This document shows, piece after piece, positions 53,501 through 61,869 of a DNA stretch of 64,000 nt. Within the stretch, counting starts at the first letter, position 1. Each line of letters opens with the position of its first letter. Made by a program: the position numbers and the translations under genes. The notes beneath the pieces are model-generated. The model was given only the letters and a program-made list of their open reading frames with translations. It was not told the DNA's origin and ran no database searches. Source of the DNA: an uncultured Clostridia bacterium (GTDB lineage Bacteria > Bacillota > Clostridia > Oscillospirales > Oscillospiraceae); NCBI GenBank assembly GCA_946550725.1, contig CAMNQX010000001.1:1-64000 (forward strand). The letters are read 5' to 3'.

Positions 53501-53761
53501 GGCGGTGAGGGTTGACTTGGCGGGGATGTTCCCGCCGTAGACCACCGCCGGGGACACGCTCCCGCCGGGGGTGTATGTAACGAATTGTTCCGTGCGGTAG
53601 TCCGAGCGGCTGTCCCCCCACAGCTTCTGGGTGGTGACGGTCACGCCGGGACCCACCACGGTCTCGCTGCGCACCAGCTCCCACCCCATGGCCTGGGAGG
53701 CCATGGCCGGGGTGACCAGCAGCGTCAATGCCAAAAGAATACTCCATGCTCGTTTCATCAT
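50519..53761 (-). CDS. SLH-anchored phosphodiester glycosidase (NAGPA-domain) protein
   Basis: 1,080 residues. Signal peptide (1-25). A phosphodiester glycosidase domain spans about 60-470, with ANGDYFVV near residue 103 and VLFDGGGSTTFG near residue 420. It is interrupted at about 240-275 by an Ala/Tyr-rich helical insert (AYQEALAAYQAALDAAQAAY). Big-type and sandwich domains follow, then three SLH repeats (about 890-1080: PFADVDGHWARDHADYLYDR, VELPFADAAAIQPWALNAVK, AFLDQNDIPSWAADHVSTLV). It would act outside the cell on phospho-GlcNAc-type linkages in wall polymers or host glycans. GAGGAA lies upstream of ATGATG, 1 nt after the hemW stop. Confidence 0.87.
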   Translation of the reverse strand: MMKRAWSILLALTLLVTPAMASQAMGWELVRSETVVGPGVTVTTQKLWGDSRSDYRTEQFVTYTPGGSVSPAVVYGGNIPAKSTLTAMAQSLEQSGKRVLAGANGDYFVVATGVPLGMVVTEGVLRSSSSYHYAVGFDAQGNAFVGKPGLTVWTDIKGQHLAAMGGFNKTRVSADGMTLFNRDFGDATKGSGEGINVILRPVVVPEDYVEPVYQAPDVTAPTDPSLAVDPVTGAPVIPTAEETAAYQEALAAYQAALDAAQAAYETALAASAANLAPAPDRLVIGGEAVTCVVTGVSTLSGSVAIPQGCFILTLGKDSGEYFQNQLSALKVGEQVKLSVTAADPRWNDARQAIGAYQLLLKDGVVQEGLDNTANPRTALGIKANGQVILYTMDGRRAGYSVGASMRQVAARLKELGCVDAVLFDGGGSTTFGTTGALDNAFTLQNKPSDGSQRAVTNALFFVSDMKATGELGSLYVSAPDSLFLPGGRTTLTAQGIDTGYHPMNTTYSDVTYTVSGPGQTAGNMFTAAAAAEKTEAVVTATAPDGQQGSVILTVVPTPHGITISNQATAQAVTSLNLEPGQAVDLTASADWYGLSLTAADESFTWSVSPEVGTIDAAGLLTAGSKAAAGTVTVTAGTKTVTLPVTVGGHVNLLEPWEEGSTLPALDEEGCLHAELTGTQVRYGKSSLKVEYLTGGTEASALPLELPLAAGESDVGFWVYPTEEVTLALRVTLDDGSEATAPCAVGAPGRWSFVRADLPAGAAKVTGLTITPAPYDPGYVPSDVIIPGGVAWAALYLDHFTSTNGGISDQTPPTVKLTCTPEGAVTATLSDNVDKTFAKERISLTLDGKPVDFTLTGNTVTAKLELYDALLHRISLTVSDASGNMARASGELPPAVGNVSPFADVDGHWARDHADYLYDRGISKGSPGPNGTLLFDPAANITRGDFVTMLMRWLGTDLSQYEGVELPFADAAAIQPWALNAVKAAYSLGIFTGSAEGGTLYANATQTITRAQAMTLLGRVQPKGYALSAEAFLDQNDIPSWAADHVSTLVAQGVISGYGGYVRPNDPITRAEVAKVLTVMW

Positions 53762-53762
53762 A

Positions 53763-54953
53763 TCAGGTTCCTCTGTGCGACATGTATTTCAGTGTACCGG
53801 GCAGGGTGGCCCGCTCCTGGGCCTCCAAAAGCTGCCCGATCAGGACGTTGGAGCGCAAAAAGCCCTCCGGGGTGAACCGCCAGCGGCGGTCCGCCTGCTC
53901 CGCCCAGCCCTGCCGCTCGTACTGGGTCAGCAGGGTCAGCAGAGGGGCAAAGTCCATGAAGAACTCCCGGCGGTACTCCCACTCCTCGATGCCGTGGGTG
54001 GTGCGCAGGCGGAGCATCAGGTATTCGCTGCCCCGCTCCCGCCGGGGGATGACGGTCTCCTCGCTGAGCAGCCGTCCGCCGCCCTCCACCGCCGTGATGT
54101 ACCCCTCCAGGTCCCGGAGAAAGGCGTACCGCCGGTCGCCGAAGTCGGAGTGGGCGCCGGGTCCAAAGCCCAGATAGGGACTGAGGGTCCAGTATTTCAG
54201 GTTGTGGCGGGAGGGGTACCCCTCCTTGGCGAAGTTGGAGATCTCATACTGCCCATACCCCGCCGCCGTCAGCCTGTCCACCATGGCAAGGTAAGCGTCC
54301 GCCTGGGCGTCGTCGTCGGGCAGGGTCTCCCCCGCCGCCACCCGTGCCGCCAGGGGCGTACCCTCCTCCACCTTCAGCCCGTAGCCCGAGATGTGCTCCG
54401 GGTTTAAGGCGATGGCGGCGTCCAGGGTGCGCTCCCAGCTCTCCTGTGTTTGGCCGGGAAGACCGTAGATCAGGTCCAGGCTGACATTTTTCAGCTTCGC
54501 CTTCCGGGCGGCCTCCACCGCGGCCTCCACCTGGGCAAAGTCGTGGATGCGGCCCACCGCCTTCAGCTCGCCGTCGCAGGCGGACTGCATCCCCAGAGAC
54601 AGGCGGTTGACCCCCGCCCGGCGCAGGGCGCGGAGGGTTGGGAAGTCCACCGACTCAGGGTTGGCCTCCACGGTGATCTCCGCGTCCTTGGCCACCTTGA
54701 ACCGCCGCTTCAGGAAGTCCAGGATCTGGATCAGAGGCTTCACCCCCAGCATCAGGGGGGTGCCGCCGCCGAAATAGACGGTGTCCACCTCAAAGCCCTT
54801 GGCGTAGGGCGCGGTCTCCCCCATGTGGGCCAGCAGCGCCTTTTGATAGCGCTCCGTCTGCGCCTCCGCTCCCGCCAGAGAGTAAAAGTCGCAGTAGTCG
54901 CATTTGTGCTTGCAAAAGGGGATGTGGATGTAAATGCCCAGCTTTTGCGTCAT
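53763..54953 (-). CDS. hemW: HemW-like radical SAM heme chaperone
   Basis: 396 residues. Radical SAM motif IPFCKHKCDYCDF (CxxxCxxC), FGGGTPLML, LSLGMQSACDG and the HemW-specific HNxxYW as HNLKYW with GFGPGAHS; a C-terminal HemN-type domain follows. HemW was long annotated as oxygen-independent coproporphyrinogen oxidase but delivers heme; no heme-synthesis genes are in view. ATG at 54953 is used: the GTG codons at 54965 and 54962 lie within GGTGGTG, its likely ribosome-binding site. Confidence 0.93.
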   Translation of the reverse strand: MTQKLGIYIHIPFCKHKCDYCDFYSLAGAEAQTERYQKALLAHMGETAPYAKGFEVDTVYFGGGTPLMLGVKPLIQILDFLKRRFKVAKDAEITVEANPESVDFPTLRALRRAGVNRLSLGMQSACDGELKAVGRIHDFAQVEAAVEAARKAKLKNVSLDLIYGLPGQTQESWERTLDAAIALNPEHISGYGLKVEEGTPLAARVAAGETLPDDDAQADAYLAMVDRLTAAGYGQYEISNFAKEGYPSRHNLKYWTLSPYLGFGPGAHSDFGDRRYAFLRDLEGYITAVEGGGRLLSEETVIPRRERGSEYLMLRLRTTHGIEEWEYRREFFMDFAPLLTLLTQYERQGWAEQADRRWRFTPEGFLRSNVLIGQLLEAQERATLPGTLKYMSHRGT

Positions 54954-54988
54954 GGAAGTCACCACCTATTTTGACTGGTTTCACTCCA

Positions 54989-55591
54989 TTATAGTTCCTC
55001 TTCCGCCGGCGCGCAACGGGAAATCAATTCCTCCACCTCTGCCGGGGTGGTAATGGCGCTCAGCACCGCCGCCAGGGCGTTGGCGGAGAGGTTGGCCGGA
55101 AGGCCCAGGGCGGCTTGGAGCGCCAGCCGCCGCTCCTTGGCGTCGGGGGTACCGCTGAGGCCCAGGGCGTAGAGGACCGCCTTGGTGAACGGCTTCTCCC
55201 GCTCCTCCTCCAGCCCCACGCCCGCCCGCAGCAGCGCCTGGCGCAGGACCTCCGGCCGCATCCCCTCCACCCCCAGCGTACCCGCCTTTCCGGGGGTGCG
55301 CTTGCGCTTCTCCTTGCCGGGCACGTCGGGAATGAAGGCCTCCTTCACCTGCCCGGGGGGCAAAATGCTCTTCAGGTGGCGGCGGATGACCACCCCGCCG
55401 CCGTCGGAGTCGGTGAGGATGACCACCCCCCGCTCCGCCGCCAAACGGCGGAGAAGCTCCTTGCGCGGGGCGTCGCGGAAGATAGAAAAGCCGTCCACGG
55501 GGAAGATGAGGCCGTCCACCACCGCCTCCAGGGCGATCTTGTCGTACTTCCCCTCCACCAGGATGACCTCCCGGACCCGCAGCTTATCCAT
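54989..55591 (-). CDS. rnmV: Ribonuclease M5-like TOPRIM protein
   Basis: 200 residues. N-terminal TOPRIM domain with VILVEGKYDKIALE (catalytic Glu) and VVILTDSDGGG (metal Asp pair) and a C-terminal DUF4093-like region. RNase M5 matures 5S rRNA in low-GC Gram-positives with help of L18. ATG overlaps the end of holA by 8 nt (ATGGATAA). The unit comEC-holA-rnmV-hemW is tightly packed. Confidence 0.85.
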   Translation of the reverse strand: MDKLRVREVILVEGKYDKIALEAVVDGLIFPVDGFSIFRDAPRKELLRRLAAERGVVILTDSDGGGVVIRRHLKSILPPGQVKEAFIPDVPGKEKRKRTPGKAGTLGVEGMRPEVLRQALLRAGVGLEEEREKPFTKAVLYALGLSGTPDAKERRLALQAALGLPANLSANALAAVLSAITTPAEVEELISRCAPAEEEL

Positions 55592-56618
55592 AGGCCAGGT
55601 CCAGGACCAGCTGGGTGAGGGCCTGGTCGGCGTCGCCCCCCGTGGTCTTGAGGGCCGCGTCGGTCTCCGACACCCGCCTCAGCGCCCTGCGGCACCAGGG
55701 CAGGTCCACCCGCCGGGCGGCGGCCATCAGCTTGGACGCCACGTAGGGGTGCATCTTCCACAGCGCGGCCACGTCGTCCGCGCTCCGCCGCTCCTCCAGC
55801 GCCACCCGGGCGGCGTAGAGCTGGCGGAAGTATTTCCCCAGGGCGGCCATCATGACCTGGACCGGCTCCTGCATATGGAGGAGGTCGGCCAGGATGCCCA
55901 GAGCCTTGTCGTACTGCTTCGCCCCCAGAGCGTCGGTGAGCTGGAACACCACCGCGTCCAGCTGGGGGGTGACCACAGCGTCCATGTCCGCCTTAGTGAC
56001 CCGCGCTCCCTGGGCGTAGGCGGCGATCTTGCCGATCTCGGGGATCAGCCCCTGCATCAGGTCGCCGCAGAGAAAAATCAGGTGTTTGGCCAGCTCGGAG
56101 TCCACGCTCTTCCCCGCCGCCTTGAACCGGCGGACGATCCAGTCCACCAGGTGCTCCTGCTCCTGGCGGGGGAAGTCCACCACCAGGCCGTGCTCCTTGA
56201 TGGCTGAGGCCAGCTTGGTCCGCGCGTCGGGCTTATAGGGGATGAGGTCGTAGAGAAACACCAGGCACAGGTACTCGGGCAGGTCGGCGAAGTAGTCCAT
56301 CAGGGCGTTTCGCTCCGCCTCATTTGCCTTAAAGAGGTCGTAGTCCCGCACCACCACCAACGTGTGCTCGCTCATCATGGGGAAGCAGTCCGCCGTGGCG
56401 ATGATGTCCCGGGCGGTGACCTCCTTGCCCTCCAGCAGCTTGTCGTTGAACGCCTCCATGCCGTCGGGGATGAGCTGCTCCCGCAGGCGGCCCAGGTAAT
56501 ATTGCCGCAGATAGACCTCCTCGCCGTGGAACACATAGAGGCGGCGGGGGGTCTTGTTTTTCAGATCGGCCTTGAACTGGTCCAGAGAGCCGTCGTTTTT
56601 TTGCTTGGGTTTGGCCAT
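55584..56618 (-). CDS. holA: DNA polymerase III subunit delta
   Basis: 344 residues, normal length. Clamp-loader subunit that opens the beta clamp. Seen: LYVFHGEEVYLRQYYL at the start, an ATPase-like fold without a functional P-loop, and a helical C-terminal collar domain (YDKALGILADLLHMQEPVQV). AAGGAGG lies upstream of the ATG, 4 nt after comEC. comEC-holA is a common Firmicute order. Confidence 0.93.
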   Translation of the reverse strand: MAKPKQKNDGSLDQFKADLKNKTPRRLYVFHGEEVYLRQYYLGRLREQLIPDGMEAFNDKLLEGKEVTARDIIATADCFPMMSEHTLVVVRDYDLFKANEAERNALMDYFADLPEYLCLVFLYDLIPYKPDARTKLASAIKEHGLVVDFPRQEQEHLVDWIVRRFKAAGKSVDSELAKHLIFLCGDLMQGLIPEIGKIAAYAQGARVTKADMDAVVTPQLDAVVFQLTDALGAKQYDKALGILADLLHMQEPVQVMMAALGKYFRQLYAARVALEERRSADDVAALWKMHPYVASKLMAAARRVDLPWCRRALRRVSETDAALKTTGGDADQALTQLVLDLAYG

Positions 56619-56622
56619 GGGC

Positions 56623-58920
56623 CTAGCCTCCTTCCCCGCCGGATGCGGCGGTGACAGTCAAGGTTCCGCTGAGGTCGGTGCGGTAAACCTCCGCCCCGGC
56701 CTCTGTCAAGCGGTCCAGCGTGTCGGGGTGGGGGTGCCCGTAGGAGTTCTCCCCCACCGAAATGAGCACGGTTTGGGGCCGGATGGCCTCCAGCAGGGTC
56801 CTGCCGTTGGAGCCAGCGGAGCCGTGGTGCCCCGCCACCAGCACCTCGCACCGGGGCAGGCGGTGGTATTTCACCAACCGCTCCTCCACCGTGGTCCCCA
56901 TGTCTCCGGTGATGAGGGCGTCGAAATCTCCGGCGGAGGCCAGAACGCTCAAGCCCTTTTCGTTGGCGTCGCCGCTGCCCAGCGGGGCGAAGATCTCCAG
57001 CGTTGCGCCGCCCAGAGCGGCGGTTTCGTCCTTGTCGATCCAAACTACCTCCGCGCCCTCTTCCTCCGCCAGTCCCAGCACCCAAAGCTGGCAGTCCCCG
57101 TCCTCCTCCATGCGGGGGAGGATCACCGTCCCAACGTCCAGCCGGTCAAAGAGGGCGGCCAGACCGTTGACATGGTCATCGTGATAGTGGGTGAGGAGGA
57201 GCTTGTCCAACCGGGTCTCCCCCCGGCTCAGCAGATAGTCCGCGGCCACGTCGCCGGGGTCGGACCGCCCGCTTCCGCCGCAGTCGATCAGGGCGGTCTC
57301 TCCCGCCGAGGCCAGCACCACGCTCTGCCCCTGGCCCACGTCCAACACGGCGACGGTCAGGTCGCCGGCGCGGAAGGTAAGGCGGGTCAGCAGCACGCTG
57401 GTCCCCAGCATCACGCCGCCGCACAGCACGAAGATCCACCACCGCCGCCGCTCTCCCCGCCACAGCACCGCCATCAGCAGCAGAGCGTAGGCGCCCAGGA
57501 GGAACGCGGGGTAGTAGACCCCGTTGAGGGTCACCGCGCTGTACGGAAACGCGCCGATGGCCCGGGCCACCCTCATTACATAGCGGGCGGGCCAGGCCAG
57601 CACGTGCCCCATGACCGCTCCCACTGCCGGGGAGGCAACGCCCACCAGCCCCGTGACCAGGCCCAGGGCAAACACCACCGCCGCCACCGGGAGCACCAGC
57701 ACGTTGCTCAGCGGCGCGGCCAGAGACAGGGTGCCGAAATAGCAGGCGATGAGGGGGACGGTGAACACCAGCGCCCCCAGGGTGGAGGCCAACGTACCGC
57801 AAAGCACCGCCAGCAGACCGTTCAGTCCCCGGCGGAGCAGGCGCTTCCCGCCCGACGTCCCCGGTTTTTCAGAGAGACGGAGCGGGCGCAGCCAGTCCGC
57901 CAACCGGGGCGTCACCAAGGTGATCCCCGCCACCGACGCGAAGGAAAGCTGCAGCCCCACATTGGCCGCCGACAGGGGGTTGAGCAGTAACAGCAGGGCT
58001 AGGGCCGCGGCCAGCGACGACCAGTTGTCCGCCTCCCGGCCCAGGGCCGGAGCCAGCAGGGCGAAGGCCCAGATCACGCCCGCGCGCAGCACGGAGGGGC
58101 TTCCCCCGACCGCCAGGGCGAACACCACCACTACGGGCAGGCACACCGCCGCGCGGCGGCGGAGGTCCGCCCCGGTGAACAGGCTCAAAAGCCCCACCAG
58201 GAAGGAGATGTGCATTCCCGACACCGCCAGCAGGTGGGACAGCCCCGCCCGGGTCAGGGCGGTGCGGTCGCTGTCGGACAGGCCGCTCCGGTCTCCCGCC
58301 GTCATGGCGGCGATCAGGCCGGACACGTCCTCCGGGAAGGCGGCCTTCACACTGCGGGCCAGCCGCTGGCCCCAGACCCGGGGCAGGCTCCACCAGGGTG
58401 CGCCCGCCGCCCGTTGAACATCAATAGAGCTTCGCACCCGCAGGGTGATAAAGGTGCCGCCCGACGCCAGGTTGGACGCCCATCTCCCCTCCCGCAGGGT
58501 GGGACAGGAGCAGTCCGCCGTCAGGGTGAGGGTATCCCCCGGCCGGACGTCCGCCAGAGCCTCTCCCCCGTAGAGCATGGCCCGGATGGGAACGCCCTCG
58601 CCGGTGAGGTAGCAGGGCAGGCTGTAGCCGTAGTCGTTCTCCGCCGCCGCCTCGGCGGCGGCCACCGTCACCTGGGTGCGGCGGCCGTCCAGCGCCTCCG
58701 CCGGGACCAGCATCACCTGCCGGTACCCCGCGCACCAAAGCAGGGCGGCGGACACCCCCAGCGCGATCAGCACGCCGGGGTGCTGTTTTCTCCACAAAAA
58801 CCACGCCGCTGGGAGGAGCGCCACCAGACCCAGGGGGAGCCACAGCTCCACCGGGAGGAGGTAGACCGCGGCGAACACGGCGGCGGCAAAGGCGGCCCAG
58901 AGGACGGCCCCTCGCCTCAT
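56623..58920 (-). CDS. comEC: ComEC/Rec2 DNA-uptake channel protein
   Basis: 765 residues. N-terminal membrane helices and OB-like DUF4131 domain, the competence membrane domain (LLAVSGMHISFLVGLLSLFT, then LRAGVIWAFALLAP), and a C-terminal metallo-beta-lactamase domain (LLLTHYHDDHVNGL; VAGHHGSAGSNGRTL). It forms the inner-membrane channel for transforming DNA. Its ATG overlaps the pyrB stop (ATGA) with AAGGAG upstream; the frame reaching 59265 is pyrB read in another frame. With comF nearby, competence genes are present, but no comEA or pilus genes are in the window. Confidence 0.92.
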   Translation of the reverse strand: MRRGAVLWAAFAAAVFAAVYLLPVELWLPLGLVALLPAAWFLWRKQHPGVLIALGVSAALLWCAGYRQVMLVPAEALDGRRTQVTVAAAEAAAENDYGYSLPCYLTGEGVPIRAMLYGGEALADVRPGDTLTLTADCSCPTLREGRWASNLASGGTFITLRVRSSIDVQRAAGAPWWSLPRVWGQRLARSVKAAFPEDVSGLIAAMTAGDRSGLSDSDRTALTRAGLSHLLAVSGMHISFLVGLLSLFTGADLRRRAAVCLPVVVVFALAVGGSPSVLRAGVIWAFALLAPALGREADNWSSLAAALALLLLLNPLSAANVGLQLSFASVAGITLVTPRLADWLRPLRLSEKPGTSGGKRLLRRGLNGLLAVLCGTLASTLGALVFTVPLIACYFGTLSLAAPLSNVLVLPVAAVVFALGLVTGLVGVASPAVGAVMGHVLAWPARYVMRVARAIGAFPYSAVTLNGVYYPAFLLGAYALLLMAVLWRGERRRWWIFVLCGGVMLGTSVLLTRLTFRAGDLTVAVLDVGQGQSVVLASAGETALIDCGGSGRSDPGDVAADYLLSRGETRLDKLLLTHYHDDHVNGLAALFDRLDVGTVILPRMEEDGDCQLWVLGLAEEEGAEVVWIDKDETAALGGATLEIFAPLGSGDANEKGLSVLASAGDFDALITGDMGTTVEERLVKYHRLPRCEVLVAGHHGSAGSNGRTLLEAIRPQTVLISVGENSYGHPHPDTLDRLTEAGAEVYRTDLSGTLTVTAASGGEGG

Positions 58921-59978
58921 GGCAGCTCCTTGTCGCAGAAGCCGCAGCACCGCTTCCCCTCCACCTCTTTCACCAGGGGTGGCAGGTAGTGCTCGGTCTG
59001 GGTGATGCAGCGGGGATTGCGGCAGATGGGATAGCGGCCGATGGCCACCGGCTCCGTCTTTTCCAGCCGGGGCTGGTTGGCCAGATCGGCCAGCAGGGCC
59101 ATGCGCCCGAACATCCCGTACCGGGCCTGCTGGAAGTAGACCGCCCGGGGGTCGTCGTCCACGTCCACGTCGATCTCGTCCACCCGGGGCAGGGGGTGCA
59201 TCACCAACAGGTCCTTCTTGGCCCGGGCCAGCTTGCGCCGGGTCAGAACATAAGTCCCCTTGCACCGCTCATATTCCAGCGGGTCTACGAAGCGCTCCCG
59301 CTGGATACGGGTCATGTAGAGAACATCCAGCTGAGGCAGAACGGACTCCAGGCCCGTGACCTCCAGATGCTGGATGCCCCGCTGGCGCATAAAGTCCTTC
59401 ATGTAATCGGGGACTGCCAGATCGCGAGGGGAGATGAGGTAAAACCGAACGTTTTGGAACTTTTCCATGGCCTTGATGAGGGAGTGGACGGTGCGGCCGT
59501 ATTTCAGGTCGCCGCACACGCCGATGGTGAGGCCGTCCACCCCGCCCCGCAGGCGGGTCATGGTCACCAGGTCGGCGATGGTCTGGGTGGGGTGCATATG
59601 TCCGCCATCCCCTGCGTTGACCACAGGGACGGGGGAATAAAGAGACGCGGCCTTGGCCGCTCCCTCCCAGGGGGTGCGCATGACGATCACGTCGGCGTAG
59701 CCGGAGACCATCTTGACGGTGTCCTTCAGCGTCTCCCCCTTCGCCACGGAGGAGCTTTGGGGATCGGCAAACCCGAACACCTGCCCGCCCAGCCGCAGCA
59801 TGGCGGTCTGGAAGGAGAAGTTGGTGCGGGTGGACGGCTCATAGAACAGGTTGGCGCTCACCTTGCCCCGGCACACGTCCAGATGGGCCTGGGGGTCGTC
59901 CATAATGGCCTCGCAGCGGCGGTAGAGCGCGTCCCATTCTGCCCGGGTCATGTCTCCAAAATCGATCAAATGGCGCAT
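58917..59978 (-). CDS. pyrB: Aspartate carbamoyltransferase with fused PyrI-type zinc tail
   Basis: 353 residues. It joins carbamoyl phosphate and aspartate in pyrimidine synthesis. Carbamoyl-phosphate site FYEPSTRTNFSF (about 47-58), HPTQTIADL near 130, VMHPLPRVDEID near 262. After the catalytic domain (about 305 residues) comes a tail with four Cys, CRNPRC and CCGFC, arranged as in the zinc domain of the regulatory chain PyrI (family pattern CxNxxC...CxYC). The PyrI nucleotide-binding domain is absent. ATG at 59978 has AGGAGG 8 nt upstream; the GTG at 59987 lies in that site. Confidence 0.92.
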   Translation of the reverse strand: MRHLIDFGDMTRAEWDALYRRCEAIMDDPQAHLDVCRGKVSANLFYEPSTRTNFSFQTAMLRLGGQVFGFADPQSSSVAKGETLKDTVKMVSGYADVIVMRTPWEGAAKAASLYSPVPVVNAGDGGHMHPTQTIADLVTMTRLRGGVDGLTIGVCGDLKYGRTVHSLIKAMEKFQNVRFYLISPRDLAVPDYMKDFMRQRGIQHLEVTGLESVLPQLDVLYMTRIQRERFVDPLEYERCKGTYVLTRRKLARAKKDLLVMHPLPRVDEIDVDVDDDPRAVYFQQARYGMFGRMALLADLANQPRLEKTEPVAIGRYPICRNPRCITQTEHYLPPLVKEVEGKRCCGFCDKELP

Positions 59979-60027
59979 GGCACCCACCTCCTTTTTGTCT
60001 CTGCGCTGACAGAATTTCCAACTTTAT

Positions 60028-60078
60028 ATGATAGCACATTTCGGGGCCATGGGCAACTGTTATTTGCCCATGGCCCCG
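60028..60078 (-). promoter_or_regulatory. pyrB promoter whose -35 box lies in a 15-bp hairpin
   Basis: Minus strand: TTGCCC (60056-60051), 17 bp, TATCAT (60033-60028). A perfect 15-bp inverted repeat (60042-60056 and 60064-60078, 7-nt loop) follows the comF stop. It lacks a T-run on the minus strand, so as a terminator for comF it would be weak; its proximal arm is the -35/spacer region. Confidence 0.5.
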
Positions 60079-60082
60079 TGCT

Positions 60083-60757
60083 TTACCGTGTTTCCTGGTT
60101 CCGTTTTGTCCCTTCCGGCCCCGCCTTGGCCACGGTGACGGCGCACACCCGTTTTGCCCCGGCGGTGCGCAGAAGGCGGGCGCACTCGGACAGGGTCGCG
60201 CCGGTGGTCACCACGTCGTCCACCAGCAGCACCGTCTTCCCCGCCACCTCCTCCGGGCAGAGCAGGCGGTACGCCCCCAGCACGTTGGCCCGCCGCGCGG
60301 CGGCGTCAGTCAGGCCGGACTGGGCGGGGCGGTCCTCCTTTTGAAAGAGACGTTTGGGCCTTTGCCCATACGCCGCCGCCACCTGCACCGCCAGCTTTTC
60401 CGCCTGGTCGAAGCCCCGCTTGCGCAGGCGTTTGGCGCTGAGGGGCGGCCAGGAGACCAGGTCAAAGGGTCCCTCCAAATGGTCCCTGGCGCACTGGGCG
60501 GCGAGGATGCCTAAGGGCTTGGCCCGGGCCGGTTTCCTGCCAAATTTCAGCTCTAAGACCCCATGACGAACAGCGCCCCGGTAAACCAGGGCGCTGACGG
60601 TTTCGTGGATCCACTCCACCCTGCTGTGGGCCGCTTGGCCCGTCAGCCAGGGCAGAGTCGTCTGACAGCTTTCGCAGGGCAGGTCGCTTTGGTTCACCTT
60701 CCCGCAGAAGGGACACCTGCGGGGGAAGAACCAGTCCAGCAGCTTGGGAGCGTCCAC
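60083..60757 (-). CDS. comFC: ComF family phosphoribosyltransferase-like competence protein
   Basis: 224 residues. N-terminal zinc cluster (RRCPFCGK ... PCESCQ) and a type I PRTase fold with the PRPP loop VLLVDDVVTTGATLSEC near residue 173. ComFC acts on single-stranded DNA handling during uptake; the substrate is unknown. It starts at GTG 3 nt after ilvE, with only AAAGG upstream, so it is probably coupled to ilvE. No comFA helicase gene is adjacent. Confidence 0.88.
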   Translation of the reverse strand: MDAPKLLDWFFPRRCPFCGKVNQSDLPCESCQTTLPWLTGQAAHSRVEWIHETVSALVYRGAVRHGVLELKFGRKPARAKPLGILAAQCARDHLEGPFDLVSWPPLSAKRLRKRGFDQAEKLAVQVAAAYGQRPKRLFQKEDRPAQSGLTDAAARRANVLGAYRLLCPEEVAGKTVLLVDDVVTTGATLSECARLLRTAGAKRVCAVTVAKAGPEGTKRNQETR

Positions 60758-60760
60758 CTT

Positions 60761-61825
60761 TTACAGCTTGACGCTCCAGCCGTGGGGGTCGGCCACCTTG
60801 CCCCACTGGATGCCGGTGAGGGTGTCGTAGAGCTTCTGGCTCAGCGCGCCGATCTGGCCGCCGTTGATGGTGACCTTCTCGTCCCCCCGGGCCAGGACGC
60901 CGATGGGGGAGATGACGGCGGCGGTGCCGGAACCCCAGGCCTCCTCCAGCTTGCCGTCCCGGGCGGCCTCAAACAGCTCGTCGGCGGAGATGCGCCGCTC
61001 CTCCACGGTGTAGCCCCAGTCCCGCAGCAGCTCCAGACAGCTCCGGCGGGTGATGCCGGGGAGGATGGAGCCGTTGAGCATGGGGGTGACCACCTTGCCG
61101 TCGATCTTGAAGAGGACGTTCATGGCCCCCACTTCCTCGATATACTTGCGCTCCACGCCGTCCAGCCACAGGACCTGGGAGAAGCCCTTCTCCTCCGCCC
61201 GCTCGCCGGCGCGGATGGAGGCGGCGTAGTTGCCGCCGCACTTGGTGAAGCCGGTGCCGCCGCGCACGGCGCGCACGTCCTCGTCCTCCACATAGATCTT
61301 CACGGGCTGAAGGCCCTCCTTGTAGTAGGCCCCCACCGGGCAGCAGATCACGCAGTACAGGTAGCTGTGGGAGGCGTGAACACCCAGGGAAGCGTCGGTG
61401 GCGATGACAAAGGGCCGGACATAGAGGGACGTGCCCTCCAGAGACGGCACCCACCGCTCCTCCAGCCGCACCAGAGCCTCGATCCCCTCCAGAGCGATGT
61501 CCTCAGGCAGCTGGGGGATGCACAGCCGCTCGCAGGAGTCGTTGAGCCGCTTCACGTTGTCCATGGGGCGGAACAGGCGCACGCCGCCGTCGGGGTCGCG
61601 GTAGGCCTTCATGCCCTCAAAGACCTCCTGGGCGTAGTGGAACACCATGCACGACGGCTCCAGGGAAAGGGGGGCGTACGGCTCGATGCGGGGGCTGTGC
61701 CAGCCCTTGCCCGCGTCGTAGTTCATCAGGAACATATGGTCGGTGAACACCTTGCCGAACACCAGCGTGGCGGGGTCGGGCAAGTCCTTGAGGGTCTTTG
61801 CCTTGTTGATCTGGATGGGTTCCAT
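60761..61825 (-). CDS. ilvE: Branched-chain amino acid aminotransferase
   Basis: 354 residues, class IV PLP enzyme of the longer (type II) form. It transaminates leucine, isoleucine and valine or their keto acids. Seen: HYAQEVFEGMKAY near residue 63, RPFVIATDASLGVH near 140, the PLP lysine in GTGFTKCGGNYAAS near residue 193, WLDGVERKYIEEVG and GSGTAAVISPIG. ATG has AGGAG 9 nt upstream. Only a 44-nt gap separates it from the large surface-protein gene, with no clear terminator, so readthrough is possible. Confidence 0.95.
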   Translation of the reverse strand: MEPIQINKAKTLKDLPDPATLVFGKVFTDHMFLMNYDAGKGWHSPRIEPYAPLSLEPSCMVFHYAQEVFEGMKAYRDPDGGVRLFRPMDNVKRLNDSCERLCIPQLPEDIALEGIEALVRLEERWVPSLEGTSLYVRPFVIATDASLGVHASHSYLYCVICCPVGAYYKEGLQPVKIYVEDEDVRAVRGGTGFTKCGGNYAASIRAGERAEEKGFSQVLWLDGVERKYIEEVGAMNVLFKIDGKVVTPMLNGSILPGITRRSCLELLRDWGYTVEERRISADELFEAARDGKLEEAWGSGTAAVISPIGVLARGDEKVTINGGQIGALSQKLYDTLTGIQWGKVADPHGWSVKL

Positions 61826-61869
61826 GTGTGGTCACTCCTTGGTCTTAGTATATCGGCAGGGGTCTCGGA

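Noticed and set aside
52064-53515. 483-codon open frame on the plus strand
   Set aside because: Antisense of the phosphodiester glycosidase gene, Gly/His/Val-rich shadow.
56623-59265. Longer form of ComEC starting at 59265
   Set aside because: The added 115 codons are pyrB read in another frame (Gly/Pro/Arg-rich) and the ATG at 58920 has AAGGAG upstream.
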